A stretch of 64,000 nt of DNA. It comes from Prevotella histicola JCM 15637 = DNF00424 (GTDB taxonomy: Bacteria > Bacteroidota > Bacteroidia > Bacteroidales > Bacteroidaceae). The notes under the pieces were generated by a model. It was not told the origin of the DNA and did not search any database. It saw nothing but the letters and a program-made list of their open reading frames with translations. Numbering within the stretch: the first letter of the stretch is position 1; every line of letters begins with the position of its first letter. Location of the stretch: the NCBI RefSeq assembly GCF_000613925.1, contig NZ_BAJX01000005.1:62001-126000 (forward strand), given 5' to 3'. The position numbers were made by a program, and so were the translations under genes. Below are positions 1 through 9,909 of this stretch, in pieces.

Positions 1-430
1 GGATAACCTTCAAAACAATCCCTTTGCGCTGTTCTTGCAACTGCCAAGGAACGATATTAGAGTGATGTTCCATCGTAGAGACAATCACCTCATCGCCTGC
101 TTGCATACATCCTTCAGTGAAGCTGGAGGCAACAAGGTTCAGACTCTCCGTTGTTCCACGTGTAAAGACAATCTCCGTAGTGGAGCGAGCATTGATAAAC
201 TTCCGCACTGTTTCGCGTGCCGCCTCGTGTAAGTCGGTTGCCTGTTGCGACATCCAGTGTACTCCACGATGCACATTTGCATTCACATTAAGATACTCTT
301 CACGCATAGCGTCCAGCACACAGAGCGGTTTCTGCGTGGTAGCACCATTGTCAAAGTAAACCAACGGCTTACCATAGACGGTGCGAGAGAGTATCGGGAA
401 GTCTTCTCTAACTTTATTTATATCGTACAT
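1..430 (-). CDS. sufS: Cysteine desulfurase SufS (N-terminal part, cut by window edge)
   Basis: PLP-dependent cysteine desulfurase that supplies sulfur to the SUF iron-sulfur cluster scaffold in the cytoplasm. I translated the minus strand from the ATG at 430-428. The protein starts MYDINKVREDFPIL and continues with VYFDNGATTQKP, the VHRGVHWMSQQAT segment and TMEHHSNIVPWQ, whose second histidine stacks on PLP in this family. About 143 residues are visible. The PLP lysine and the active-site cysteine lie beyond the edge. It starts 12 bp after the end of sufD and is the last visible gene of the suf operon. Family assignment is firm; completeness cannot be judged. Confidence 0.93.
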   Translation of the reverse strand, partial: MYDINKVREDFPILSRTVYGKPLVYFDNGATTQKPLCVLDAMREEYLNVNANVHRGVHWMSQQATDLHEAARETVRKFINARSTTEIVFTRGTTESLNLVASSFTEGCMQAGDEVIVSTMEHHSNIVPWQLQEQRKGIVLKVI

Positions 431-442
431 AAGTACCTGCTT

Positions 443-1785
443 TTACTTACACAAGTTGCAACCTTCGCACTTATCAAGCTCACCACGGAAGCGCTTTTCT
501 ACCAAATGGTGGAGACGGTCACGCAGTGGTTCGAGTTCCATCTTGTCGATGACTTCATTGATAAAGGCAAACTCAAGGAGGAGTTTAGCTTCTTTTCTAT
601 CGATACCACGTTGCTCCATATAGAAGAGAGCGGCATCATTGAGCTGTCCAACCGTTGAACCATGATTACACTGAACATCATCAGCATAGATCTCAAGCAT
701 TGGCTGCGTGAACATTCTGGCAGTCTTGCTGGCACAGAGGTTACGGTTATTCTCTTGTGAGAGTGTCTTCTGTGCGCCCTTACGAACGAGTACACGACCT
801 GCGAAAGCACCCACAGCATTCTCGTCGAGTACGTATTTATAGAGTTCGTTGCTTGTACAATGAGGCACTTGATGGTCGATAAGTGTGTTGTTATCAACAT
901 GCTGATTCTTGTCAGCTATCACACAACCATTGCAGAAACACTCGCTACCCTCACCCTTAAAGACAAGGTCGAGCATGTTTCGGGTTACTCCATTGTGCAA
1001 CGTGATGACGTTATGACTTGCACGTGAATTGCGTTGCTGTTCGATATAAACATTCGAAACACGTACATTCTTAGCATGTGTTTCTTCCATACAGTTCAGT
1101 TCCAGGTTCGCATTATCGCCCACAAAGGCTTCAATCACCTGTGTTGCAAGGAAGTTTCGGTCGTCAGCTGCGTGGTCACAGAAGAGGAATTGCGCCTTAG
1201 CACCTTCTTCGAGCACAATCAGTACACGACGATTGACCATCAAGTCAACATCAGAACGGAGGATATTTATTACCTGCACCGTACGGTCAAGTTGCACATT
1301 CTTAGGCACATAGATAAAGAGCCCGTCTTGTGCTAACATCGTATTCAGTGCCGTAACAGCATCTTTCTCAGTGCCAGCCAGCTTACCATAGTACTTCTTC
1401 ACCAACTCTGGACGCTCTTTAGCCACACGACTCAAGCTATCAATGACTACTCCATCGTTGAGTTTTACGTTTGGAAGTGCCTTCGTATAGACTGATCGTT
1501 GACTATAAAGTAAAGAGATGTACTGAGATTGGGCACATCACATCTGAAAGTCTCGTATGGGTCAACGGGTATTTCAAGTCTGTTGAGGTTCAAACCATAA
1601 TCTGGTTCGAATAGCTTTTGCATGTCCGTGTACTTATAGCGTTCCACCTTCTTTGATGGAAAGCCCAGCCGACGGAAATCGTCAAAAGCCTTATCGCGCA
1701 CCTCATTCATCACAGGAGCAGCGTGATCCTTTATGATTTGCTGCGCATCTGTGTAGAGGTCTATATATTGTTTTTCGCTTTGCAT
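443..1785 (-). CDS. sufD: Fe-S cluster assembly protein SufD (frameshifted)
   Basis: Scaffold partner of SufB in the SufBC2D complex. The reading frame is broken. Residues 1-106, from MQSEKQYIDLYTDAQ, are read in one frame to about 1494; the rest, containing ALPNVKLNDGVVIDSL and the C-terminal NHGSTVGQLNDAALFYMEQR region, is read one frame back. Adding one base at 1491-1494 (for example CAG to CAGG in the coding strand) restores an uninterrupted protein of about 447 aa, the normal SufD length. The sequence on both sides of the break is well conserved, so this is either a sequencing error or a very recent mutation. It is preceded by a 252-bp gap after sufC that carries a 22-bp repeat array, and followed by sufS. 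Confidence 0.9.
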
Positions 1786-1908
1786 GTTTGTTTTAAGAAG
1801 TTTTGGAGCAATGAAAGAGCAGTCTTTGTAATCCTTTTTTACCGTTTATTACAACCTAAAAAGAGGTTTTATAACTCTTTGAGAACCACCATCTTACAGA
1901 CAATTAAA

Positions 1909-1974
1909 AATCTCTTATAAGACAATTTAAATTCTCTTATAGGACAATTTGAATTCTCTTATAAGACAATTTCA
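1909..1974. repeat. 22-bp palindromic repeat array D (three units)
   Basis: Three consecutive 22-bp units start at 1909, 1931 and 1953. Each is built on a near-palindrome, AATTCTCTTATAAGACAATT, with one mismatched pair. A degenerate half unit, AGACAATT, continues in phase to the left (1899-1906). It fills the 252-bp gap between sufC and sufD inside the suf operon. No gene is seen in that gap. The exact 22-bp period is shared with the arrays at 10088, 37191 and 56896, although the sequence differs. Confidence 0.85.
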
Positions 1975-2037
1975 ACTTTCTACTAACTCTTTTTCTACTC
2001 GCTCCATTATGTAAATACTTTTTCTTACACGACGTTA

Positions 2038-2793
2038 TCAGTCGTTATCCACTTCTTCCTTTATCCAATCGTAACCGCGTTGTTCAATCTCCTTTGCCAA
2101 TTCTGGTCCTGCCGTCTTCACGATACGACCTTTATAAAGTACGTGAACAACGTCTGGTTTGATCATATCAAGCAGTCGCTCATAGTGCGTGATGACGATG
2201 TATGAGGTTTTATCAGTATGCATCTTGTTAACGCCATCAGCTACAATGCGCATGGCATCAACGTCAAGACCAGAGTCAGTCTCGTCCAGAATACTAAGCT
2301 TTGGCTCCAACATTGCCATCTGGAAGATCTCATTACGCTTCTTCTCACCACCCGAAAAGCCTTCGTTTACACTGCGACGAGAGAGTGTAGAGTCCATCCC
2401 CACCAACTGACGTTTCTCACGCATGAGTGCCATAAACTCAGCAGCCTTCATTGGTTCTAATCCTTCATAGGCACGCTTTGCATTGATAGCAGCCTTCATG
2501 AAGTTAGTCATACTTACGCCTGGTATCTCAACAGGATACTGGAAAGAGAGGAACAAACCCTCGTGAGAGCGGTCTTCTGGCTTCATCTCCAATAGGTTTT
2601 TGCCATTAAAAATAGCCATACCATCGGTCACCTCATAGAGAGGATTACCCGTCAGTACGGCACTCAGCGTTGATTTACCCGAACCATTAGGTCCCATGAT
2701 AGCATGCACCTCACCATCTTTTATCGTGAGGTTGATACCTTTTAATATTTCTTTTCCTGCGATGGTAGCATGCAGGTTTCTTACTTCTAACAT
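2038..2793 (-). CDS. sufC: Fe-S cluster assembly ATPase SufC
   Basis: ABC-type ATPase that drives the SufB/SufD scaffold; soluble and cytoplasmic. The protein is 251 aa, the usual length. Visible motifs are Walker A GPNGSGKST, the ABC signature FSGGEKKR, Walker B LSILDETDSGLD, and the switch histidine in YIVITHYERLL. It starts 12 bp after the small secreted hypothetical protein and lies two genes after sufB, so it is read as part of one leftward suf transcript. Nothing in it is unusual. Confidence 0.97.
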   Translation of the reverse strand: MLEVRNLHATIAGKEILKGINLTIKDGEVHAIMGPNGSGKSTLSAVLTGNPLYEVTDGMAIFNGKNLLEMKPEDRSHEGLFLSFQYPVEIPGVSMTNFMKAAINAKRAYEGLEPMKAAEFMALMREKRQLVGMDSTLSRRSVNEGFSGGEKKRNEIFQMAMLEPKLSILDETDSGLDVDAMRIVADGVNKMHTDKTSYIVITHYERLLDMIKPDVVHVLYKGRIVKTAGPELAKEIEQRGYDWIKEEVDND

Positions 2794-2805
2794 ATTATTT
2801 ATTCT

Positions 2806-3213
2806 TTACTTTAAGTTTGTGATTATTATATCAGCAACTGTTGACAAAATAGCAGAGAAGATACCGAATCCAGAATCATGTTCTCCCTCTACCATACGAG
2901 CACGCTCGATAGCTGCATCTTGCTCGGCAAATACGGACTGAGAAGGGTCGCTATCACCAAAGATAGACTTCGACTTCTTTTTGTAGTGAGGTAATTCACT
3001 GATAAATCCTGAGCCTGTCACTGTGCGGAAAAGCCTTACATCATAAGGTTTAGGCGTATGAGCGACTCCCATAACAGAATGAGACTCACGAATAGTATCG
3101 CTCTTCACTTTCATACTAACAAGATACTTCTCCCACGTCTTTGGCTCCCATGTCTGTGCTTGAAGTATTGTAGTGAACAATAGAGTGCATACTAAAAGAA
3201 TGACCTTTCGCAT
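2806..3213 (-). CDS. Small secreted hypothetical protein inside the suf operon
   Basis: I do not recognise this 135-aa protein. It begins with a clear signal peptide, MRKVILLVCTLLFTTILQAQ, so it should be exported to the periplasm or beyond, unlike its SUF neighbours. The mature part is short and charged, with a KKKSKS stretch near residue 80 and a C-terminal hydrophobic run, FGIFSAILSTVADIIITNL. No catalytic motif or cysteine pair is visible in the mature part. It lies 14 bp after sufB and 12 bp before sufC, so it is almost certainly co-transcribed with them. Start chosen because it gives the signal peptide directly. Confidence 0.75.
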   Translation of the reverse strand: MRKVILLVCTLLFTTILQAQTWEPKTWEKYLVSMKVKSDTIRESHSVMGVAHTPKPYDVRLFRTVTGSGFISELPHYKKKSKSIFGDSDPSQSVFAEQDAAIERARMVEGEHDSGFGIFSAILSTVADIIITNLK

Positions 3214-3227
3214 ACGTTTTGACGACT

Positions 3228-4673
3228 TTATCCTACCGTTCCTTCCAAAGTTACAGAGAGAAGTTTCTGTGCCTCAACAGCAAACTCCATTGGAAGTTTG
3301 TTGAGAACATCCTTCGCATAACCATTGACAATCAAGCCGACAGCATCCTCGGTAGGAATACCACGCTGATTACAGTAGAAGAGTTGGTCCTCACTAATCT
3401 TCGAAGTAGTTGCTTCGTGTTCAACAATAGCAGTATCATTGTGGATGTCCATATAAGGGAATGTATGTGCACCGCAATCGGAACCTAAGAGAAGAGAGTC
3501 ACAACTTGAGTAGTTACGAGCGTTCTCCGCATTGGCTGTAGCACGAACTAGACCACGATAAGAGTTCTGACTGTGTCCGGCAGAGATACCTTTCGAGATG
3601 ATTGTACTCTTCGTATTCTTACCCATGTGAATCATCTTCGTACCCGTATCAGCCTCTTGGTAGTTGTTTGTCACAGCAACAGAATAGAACTCTGCCTGTG
3701 AGTTATCGCCTTTCAACACACAAGAAGGATACTTCCAAGTAATAGCCGAACCCGTCTCTACCTGTGTCCATGACAGCTTAGAGTTCACTCCACGCAGTTC
3801 GCCACGCTTTGTAACGAGGTTCAAGACACCACCCTTACCATTCTCATCACCTGGATACCAGTTCTGAACAGTAGAGTATTTTACCTCAGCATTGTCTAAC
3901 ACAACGATTTCAACTACTGCAGCATGCAACTGATTCTCATCACGCATAGGAGCAGTACAGCCCTCAAGATAGCTAACATACGAATCATCATCAGCCACAA
4001 TCAATGTACGTTCGAACTGACCAGTGTTGATAGCATTGATGCGGAAGTACGAACTAAGCTCCATCGGACAGCGGACACCTTTAGGAATATATACGAAGGA
4101 ACCATCACTAAAGACCGCAGAGTTGAGTGCTGCAGAGTAGTTGTCACGGTAAGGAACAACACTTCCAAGGTATTTACGTACCAAGTCAGGGTGCTCTTTG
4201 ACAGCTTCACCAATAGAACAGAAGATGATTCCCTTCTCTGCTAACTGCTTCTTAAAGGTTGTCTTCACTGATACGGAGTCCATAATGGCATCAACAGCCG
4301 TCCCACTCAGTGCTAATCGTTCTTCCAGAGGAATACCTAACTTATCAAAAGTCTTCTCTAACTCTGGGTCAATCTCCTTATTCTTAGGCTTCTTCGCCAA
4401 TGGATCAGCATAATAAGAGATATCCTGCAAATGTAGTTCTGGCAAATGCAAGTGTCCCCACGTTGGTATAGGGAGCGTCTGCCAGTAACGGAAAGCCTTC
4501 AAACGAAAATCGAGGAGCCACTCTGGTTCCCCTTTCTTCTGCGAAATAAGTCGAACGACATCCTCGTTCAGACCCTTCGGAATGACCTCCGTATGTACGT
4601 CGGTTGTAAAGCCAAACTCATACTTTTGCTCTGCAACCTTCTTTACGAATTCATTATTTTTGTTCTCTGACAT
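3228..4673 (-). CDS. sufB: Fe-S cluster assembly protein SufB
   Basis: Core scaffold subunit on which new iron-sulfur clusters are built, acting with SufC and SufD. It has 481 aa, the normal length. Typical SufB stretches are visible: [40 protein letters not shown], and the C-terminal [20 protein letters not shown] that forms the SufD interface. It is the first gene of the leftward suf operon. The upstream 375 bp to the infB terminator hold no gene; I could not find a convincing TAnnTTTG box there. Confidence 0.97.
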   Translation of the reverse strand: MSENKNNEFVKKVAEQKYEFGFTTDVHTEVIPKGLNEDVVRLISQKKGEPEWLLDFRLKAFRYWQTLPIPTWGHLHLPELHLQDISYYADPLAKKPKNKEIDPELEKTFDKLGIPLEERLALSGTAVDAIMDSVSVKTTFKKQLAEKGIIFCSIGEAVKEHPDLVRKYLGSVVPYRDNYSAALNSAVFSDGSFVYIPKGVRCPMELSSYFRINAINTGQFERTLIVADDDSYVSYLEGCTAPMRDENQLHAAVVEIVVLDNAEVKYSTVQNWYPGDENGKGGVLNLVTKRGELRGVNSKLSWTQVETGSAITWKYPSCVLKGDNSQAEFYSVAVTNNYQEADTGTKMIHMGKNTKSTIISKGISAGHSQNSYRGLVRATANAENARNYSSCDSLLLGSDCGAHTFPYMDIHNDTAIVEHEATTSKISEDQLFYCNQRGIPTEDAVGLIVNGYAKDVLNKLPMEFAVEAQKLLSVTLEGTVG

Positions 4674-4683
4674 TTGTTTTTGG

Positions 4684-4795
4684 GATTAAAAAGAGAGGGA
4701 GTTTATAGGAGTTAATGAAGTTAGCAGGGATTAAAGGAAACTGGAGAAGTTGTTAAAAGCTAAAGGAGTAATAATAGTTAGAGAAGTTAAAAGCA
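4684..4795. other. Purine-rich degenerate repeat upstream of sufB
   Basis: About 110 bases on the plus strand are dominated by A and G and contain loosely repeated pieces such as GGAGTTAA, GAAGTTA, GGGATTAAA and AGAAGTTAAAAG. On the suf coding strand this is a pyrimidine-rich leader just ahead of the sufB start. The spacing is irregular, unlike the 22-bp arrays. No gene is supported between 4674 and 5048. Confidence 0.4.
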
Positions 4796-5048
4796 ACACT
4801 TCTGTCTGTACTAATACCACATACTCTTTATACTCGTTTCACTTAAACCTTCCTTTTAGCAGCCCTAAACATACCATTCACATTTCTTATACCTATCATT
4901 TAACTCATGTAAATCTATCGTTTAGTACCCTAAGACAACAGATTATGAGCTTCCACCGTCTCTATTCTCAATATTTATAAATACACAATGTGAACACACA
5001 AAGAGTATGCCACACATATCAACGGCAACATTTGTTACCATAAACAAA

Positions 5049-5084
5049 AACCGTCTTTACTCCTTTGCCGGAGAAAAGACGGTT
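5049..5084 (-). terminator. Rho-independent terminator of the rimP-nusA-infB operon
   Basis: A long stem pairs AACCGTCTTT with AAAGACGGTT, with an inner CTCC/GGAG stem and a six-base loop. On the minus strand it is followed by a TTTTTG run. It starts 11 bp past the infB stop. The plus strand is also followed by a T-rich stretch, so it could work both ways. Confidence 0.9.
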
Positions 5085-5094
5085 CTTTTATTTT

Positions 5095-7943
5095 TTATAG
5101 TTTCTGTTCAACCTCAATCTCCGTGAAGGTTTCGATGATATCACCAACTTGTAAATCATTGTAATTGACAAGTGATATACCACATTCAAGTCCCGTTGCG
5201 ACTTCCTTCACATCATCTTTATAACGTTTCAGGGCATCAATAGGAGCTGTATGAATAACAATACCATCACGGACTACGCGACCTTTATCCTTGCTATGAA
5301 CCTTACCTTCAGTAACCATACCACCGGCAACCGTTCCAACCTTGGATATCTTGAAGACTTGTTTCACCTCAAACTGACCAGTGACAATCTCCTTCTTCAC
5401 CTTGTCAAGCATACCCACCATCGTTGACTTCACATCGTCGATAGCATCGTAGATGACAGAGTAAGTATTGATTTCTACACCCTCACGGTCAGCCAAGCGA
5501 CGTGCATCAGCAGAAGGACGAACCTGGAAGCCTACGATGACAGCATCAGAAGCAGATGCTAACATCACATCATTCTCTGAAATCTGACCTACTGCCTTGC
5601 TGATAACATTCACCTTCACCTTCTCTGTTGACAGCTTAATGAATGAGTCAGACAATGCCTCGATAGATCCATCGGTATCACCCTTCACGATGATATTCAT
5701 CTCATGGAACTCACCACGAGCAATTCGGTGAGAGATATCAGACAGAGTAAGACGTGTCTGTGTACGCAAGCCCTGCTCACGTTGCAACTGCTCACGCTTG
5801 TTAGCAATCTCACGTGCCTCCTGTTCAGTCTCCATAACATGGAAGGTATCACCAGCTGTTGGTGCACCATTCAGACCAAGGATAATAGCTGGTTCTGCTG
5901 GTCCAGCACTCTCGATGCGTTGGTTACGCTCATTAAACATAGCCTTAATACGTCCCCATGAAGTACCAGCGATAACGTTATCACCAATCTTCAACGTACC
6001 ATTAGACACAAGAACCGTACTTACATAACCACGACCCTTATCAAGAGAAGACTCAATGATAGTACCTGTAGCCTTACGGTTAGGGTTAGCTTTAAGATCC
6101 ATCATATCGGCTTCAAGAAGGACTTTGTCAAGAAGCTCATTCACTCCCAAACCCTTCTTAGCACTAATCTCTTGACACTGATACTTACCACCCCACTCTT
6201 CAACGAGCAAATTCATCTGTGACAAGTCTTCACGTATCTTATCAGGATTAGCTCCCGGCTTATCAATCTTATTGATAGCGAATACCATTGGTACACCAGC
6301 AGCCTGTGCATGTGCAATAGCCTCCTTAGTAGTAGCATGACTGAGTCGTCCGCCGCAATGATGATAATCACGATATCGGTAACCTGTGCACCACGAGCAC
6401 GCATAGCAGTAAAGGCTTCGTGACCCGGAGTATCAAGGAAGGTAACCTTACGGCCATTCTCCAATGTTACACTATACGCACCAATATGCTGGGTAATACC
6501 ACCAGCCTCACCAGCAATCACATTCGTGTTACGGATATGGTCGAGCAAAGAAGTCTTACCATGGTCAACATGACCCATGACTGTAACGATAGGAGCACGT
6601 GAAACAAGATCGTTCTCATCATCAACCTCCTCGCTAACAGCCTCCTGTACCTCAGCACTGACATACTCTGTCTTGAAGTCGAACTCATCAGCAACGAGAT
6701 TGATAGTCTCTGCATCCAAACGTTGGTTGATAGAAACCATGATACCGACAGACATCAATGTTGAGATGACATTCGTTACAGGAACATTCATCATTGTAGC
6801 CAATTCCGAAACAGTAACAAACTCGGTCAGCTTCAATATCTTACTTTCCTTACGCTCTGCCTTAGCCTCTGCATTCAGACGCTCTTGAACAGCATCACGC
6901 TTCTCCTTACGGTACTTAGCACCCTTCTTATTCTGGCTCTTACTTGTCAGACGAGCAAGTGTCTCCTTTACCTGACGTGCTACTGCCTCATCATCAACCT
7001 CTAATGGTTTCTGATTACGGTTGCGGTTCTTCTTACCACCGTTCTTATTATTGCCGTTATTGCCACCCTTCTTACCATTCTGGTTCTGCTGCTGATTAGC
7101 TGCAGCATTGATGTCAACACGTTCTTTATTAATACGAACACGTTTCTTCTTACCCTGACCATTATTCTGACCAGCCTTCTCTTCACGCTCTTTACGGCGT
7201 TCTTCCTTACTCTTCTTCTTAGGACGAGTACTCTGATTCAGCGAACTAAGGTCAATCTTACCCAATACATTCACCTTCGGAGTATTGAGCATTTTCTTCT
7301 CATTCTTAGTCTGGAACAGACCATCTTCCTGCTTTTTATCTTCCACAACAGGTTCTTCTTTAACAACAGGTTCAGTCTCAGTCTTCACTACAGGAGCCTC
7401 TTTCTTTGGAGCTTCAGCCTTCGGAGCCTCAGATTTCTTCTCCACCGGAGCCTTAACAGGTTCTTCAACCTTATTTTCAACAGGCTTTTTCTCCTCCTTT
7501 GCTATAGGCTTCTCAACTGTAGAAGGCTGTTCTTCCACAACATTCTCCTTCGCTGGGCTGACGGCAGCAGCCGCTTCAGGAGCAGACTTCTCTTCGGTAG
7601 GAGCAACAGATTTCTTAGCTGTCGGCTTATTCAGTTGGTCAAGATCAATCTTTCCAACTGGCTTATACTTTGGACGGCCAGAATCTAATATAGCTTCTGC
7701 CTTATGGTTATTACCAGAAGACTTTTTCTCCTTAGGCTTCTTCTGGAAAAGCTTGGCAGCATCTTTCTTTACCTCTTGATCATTCTTGAAGGCACCAACA
7801 AGAGCCTTATACTGCTCCTCACTGAGTTTAAAGTTAAGATCACTCTTTACCTCACCCAGTTCTGGTTTCTTCTCTAAGAACTCCACTGCCGTTTGAAGTC
7901 CTACGTTTAATTCTCGAATTGCTTTGTTTAATCTGATGCTCAT
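5095..7943 (-). CDS. infB: Translation initiation factor IF-2 (frameshifted)
   Basis: GTPase that places initiator tRNA on the ribosome; essential and normally single-copy. The N-terminus is long, charged and low-complexity (K/E/A-, then N/G/K-rich), as usual in Bacteroidota. The IF2N region follows, then the G domain with G1 GHVDHGKT and G3 DTPGHE. After AADDSVM the frame breaks at about 6335: the coding strand reads ATGCTACTACTAAGG where ATGCCTACTACTAAGG would continue in frame into IAHAQAAG and the G4 motif NKID. Everything from G4 to the C-terminus is intact in the second frame. Repairing one base gives about 949 aa. Loss of G4 would destroy function, so a sequence error is far more likely than a pseudogene. 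It is the last gene of the operon. Confidence 0.95.
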
Positions 7944-8078
7944 TAATTTCTTTTTTCGGTGTTGGGTGCTAGTTGTTGGTTGTAGCCTTTTGGTAGAGAG
8001 GGGTTCCGAACATGGAGTTGCTGAATAGTCACACCCGTTAGCTTCCAGTCAACAGCCATCGCCCACCAACCAATCACC

Positions 8079-9344
8079 TTATTGCTCGAATTCTGCTTTT
8101 AGAATATTCAATACATTATCAACTGTCTCTTCCTCCAAGTCAGCCTTCTCTATCAACATCTCACGTGGAGCGTTCAATACCTGGCGAGCCGTATCAAGCC
8201 CGATACCCTTAATGGCATCGATAACCCACTGATCAATTTCGTCAGAGAATTCATCCAAATAAATATCCTCCTCGGCATTCTGTTCATCAAGCTCACGGAA
8301 GACATCAATGGTATAACCGGTCAACATACTTGCCAGCTTAATGTTCATACCACCACGGCCAATAGCAAGACTAACCTCCTCAGGCTGCAAATAAACTTCA
8401 GCCTTTTTGTTCTCTTCGTCAACCGTCAAGCTGCTGACCTTAGCAGGAGAGAGTGCACGTTGAATAAAGAGTTTTGTATTGGCTGTCCAGTTGATAACGT
8501 CCAAGTTCTCGTTACAAAGCTCACGTACGATACCATGTACACGACTACCACGTACACCAACACAAGCTCCTACTGGGTCAATGCGCTCATCGAAGCTCTC
8601 AACAGCAATCTTTGCACGTTCACCCGGCATGCGAGCAATCTTACGAATTGCTATCAAACCGTCATTGATCTCTGGTACCTCAGCCTCTAACAGACGTTCC
8701 AAGAACTCTGGAGCAGTACGGGAAAGGATAATCTTTGGATTGTTATTCTCATTGTCAACACGAAGGATTACGGCACGTACTGTCTCACCCTTACGATACT
8801 GATCACGAGGAATCTGCTCACCCTTAGGAAGTATCAGCTCATTGTTTTCATCATCAACAAGCAGCACTTCACGCTTCCAAGTCTGATAAACCTCACCAGA
8901 GATAATCTGTCCAACGCGGTCCTTATACTTATTATAAAGTGAGTCATGCTCCAACTCAAGGATCTTTGAAGCAAGCGTCTGACGCAGGTTTAGGATAGCA
9001 CGACGACCGAACTTATTAAAGTCGACCTTCTCACTAACATCCTCACCAACCTCATAATCCTGTTCTATCTTACGAGCCTCTTTCAGGGCAATCTCCTTGT
9101 TTTCATCCTGAACTTCACCATCTGCCACAACCACACGGTTACGATAGATTTCAAAGTCGCCCTTATCTGGGTTCACAATAACGTCGAAGTTTTCATCGCT
9201 ACCGAAGATTTTGGCAAGGACATTGCGGAAACTCTCTTCCAACACGCTTACCAATGTCGTACGATCGATACTCTTGGTGTCTTTAAACTCCTTGAAAGTC
9301 TCGATCATATTCGGACGTTCTTCTTCTACTTTTCTTGCTGCCAT
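8079..9344 (-). CDS. nusA: Transcription termination/antitermination factor NusA
   Basis: RNA-polymerase-binding elongation factor. The 421-aa protein has an N-terminal polymerase-binding domain (from MIETFKEFKDTKSIDRTTL), an S1 domain around residues 145-215, and two KH domains containing VGACVGVRGSRV and SLAIGRGGMNIKLAS. Its length suits Bacteroidota, which lack the acidic repeats of E. coli. An alternative start is the internal Met at residue 13. It begins 4 bp after rimP ends; 135 bp without a gene separate it from infB. Confidence 0.97.
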   Translation of the reverse strand: MAARKVEEERPNMIETFKEFKDTKSIDRTTLVSVLEESFRNVLAKIFGSDENFDVIVNPDKGDFEIYRNRVVVADGEVQDENKEIALKEARKIEQDYEVGEDVSEKVDFNKFGRRAILNLRQTLASKILELEHDSLYNKYKDRVGQIISGEVYQTWKREVLLVDDENNELILPKGEQIPRDQYRKGETVRAVILRVDNENNNPKIILSRTAPEFLERLLEAEVPEINDGLIAIRKIARMPGERAKIAVESFDERIDPVGACVGVRGSRVHGIVRELCNENLDVINWTANTKLFIQRALSPAKVSSLTVDEENKKAEVYLQPEEVSLAIGRGGMNIKLASMLTGYTIDVFRELDEQNAEEDIYLDEFSDEIDQWVIDAIKGIGLDTARQVLNAPREMLIEKADLEEETVDNVLNILKAEFEQ

Positions 9345-9348
9345 AGCT

Positions 9349-9816
9349 TTACTTGAAACTTATTATGTATTTTGTATATTTTACTTTATCCATCTTGTAC
9401 GCATGGTCTACATCCATTTTCACAGGACGTTTCTTACCTTCCACATGTACTTTCTCATTGACAGCCACAACAAAGTCGTTGCCATCAACGCTCTTTAATA
9501 CGCCTTTGACTTTCTTTCCGTCCTTATCCAGCACCTCAACTTCTTTACCAACGAAGATCTTATATTGCTGTGGAACCTTGAAAGGCTGTCCTAATCCAGC
9601 TGAACCAACCTCAAGTTCATAGTCTTCTTCGTCACGTGAGAGTCTATCCTCTATATACTTACTCAACTCCACGCAATCTTCAATCCACACACCATCAGCA
9701 TGGTCAATCTCAACAACGATCTTGTCATCGGAACTGATTTGGATATCAACCAAGAAGTAGTCTTTTCCTTCCAACCACTCCTCTACGAGGCTCTTTACTA
9801 CGTTTTTATCTATCAT
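9349..9816 (-). CDS. rimP: Ribosome maturation factor RimP
   Basis: Small protein needed for maturation of the 30S subunit. It has 155 aa. Typical RimP segments are visible: VEIDHADGVWIEDCVELSKY, the YELEVGSAGLGQPF motif (the family's LEVSSPGLDRP equivalent), and the C-terminal SH3-like VKGVLKSVDGNDFVVAV. It is the first gene of the rimP-nusA-infB operon, with a promoter at 9877-9909 and a leader hairpin close to its start codon. Confidence 0.95.
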   Translation of the reverse strand: MIDKNVVKSLVEEWLEGKDYFLVDIQISSDDKIVVEIDHADGVWIEDCVELSKYIEDRLSRDEEDYELEVGSAGLGQPFKVPQQYKIFVGKEVEVLDKDGKKVKGVLKSVDGNDFVVAVNEKVHVEGKKRPVKMDVDHAYKMDKVKYTKYIISFK

Positions 9817-9834
9817 AAGCGTTTAAATATGAAA

Positions 9835-9862
9835 AATGAGGGACTACCAAAAGTCCCTCATT
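9835..9862 (-). promoter_or_regulatory. Leader hairpin upstream of rimP
   Basis: A perfect 11-bp stem, AATGAGGGACT / AGTCCCTCATT, with a six-base loop, lies between the rimP promoter and the rimP start codon. On the coding strand it is followed by TTTTTC, so it has the form of an intrinsic terminator. It could be an attenuator of this operon. The alternative, a terminator of a gene further upstream, is unlikely because the promoter lies upstream of the hairpin and no gene is seen there. Confidence 0.65.
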
Positions 9863-9876
9863 CCTCTGAACGTGTG

Positions 9877-9909
9877 CAAAGTTACGAATATTTTTCGATA
9901 TACACCAAA
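9877..9909 (-). promoter_or_regulatory. Promoter of rimP-nusA-infB
   Basis: On the minus strand TAACTTTG (9884-9877) matches the Bacteroidota -7 box TAnnTTTG. A TTTG at 9909-9906 sits 21 nt upstream, matching the -33 element. The start of transcription should be near 9870, just ahead of the leader hairpin. Confidence 0.75.

Noticed and set aside
4750-4980. 76-codon open frame upstream of sufB
   Set aside because: It has a poor codon pattern, no domain, and ends in the infB terminator region.
7285-7779. Ser/Phe-rich 164-codon open frame on the plus strand
   Set aside because: It is the complement of the low-complexity N-terminus of IF-2 and lacks any recognisable domain.
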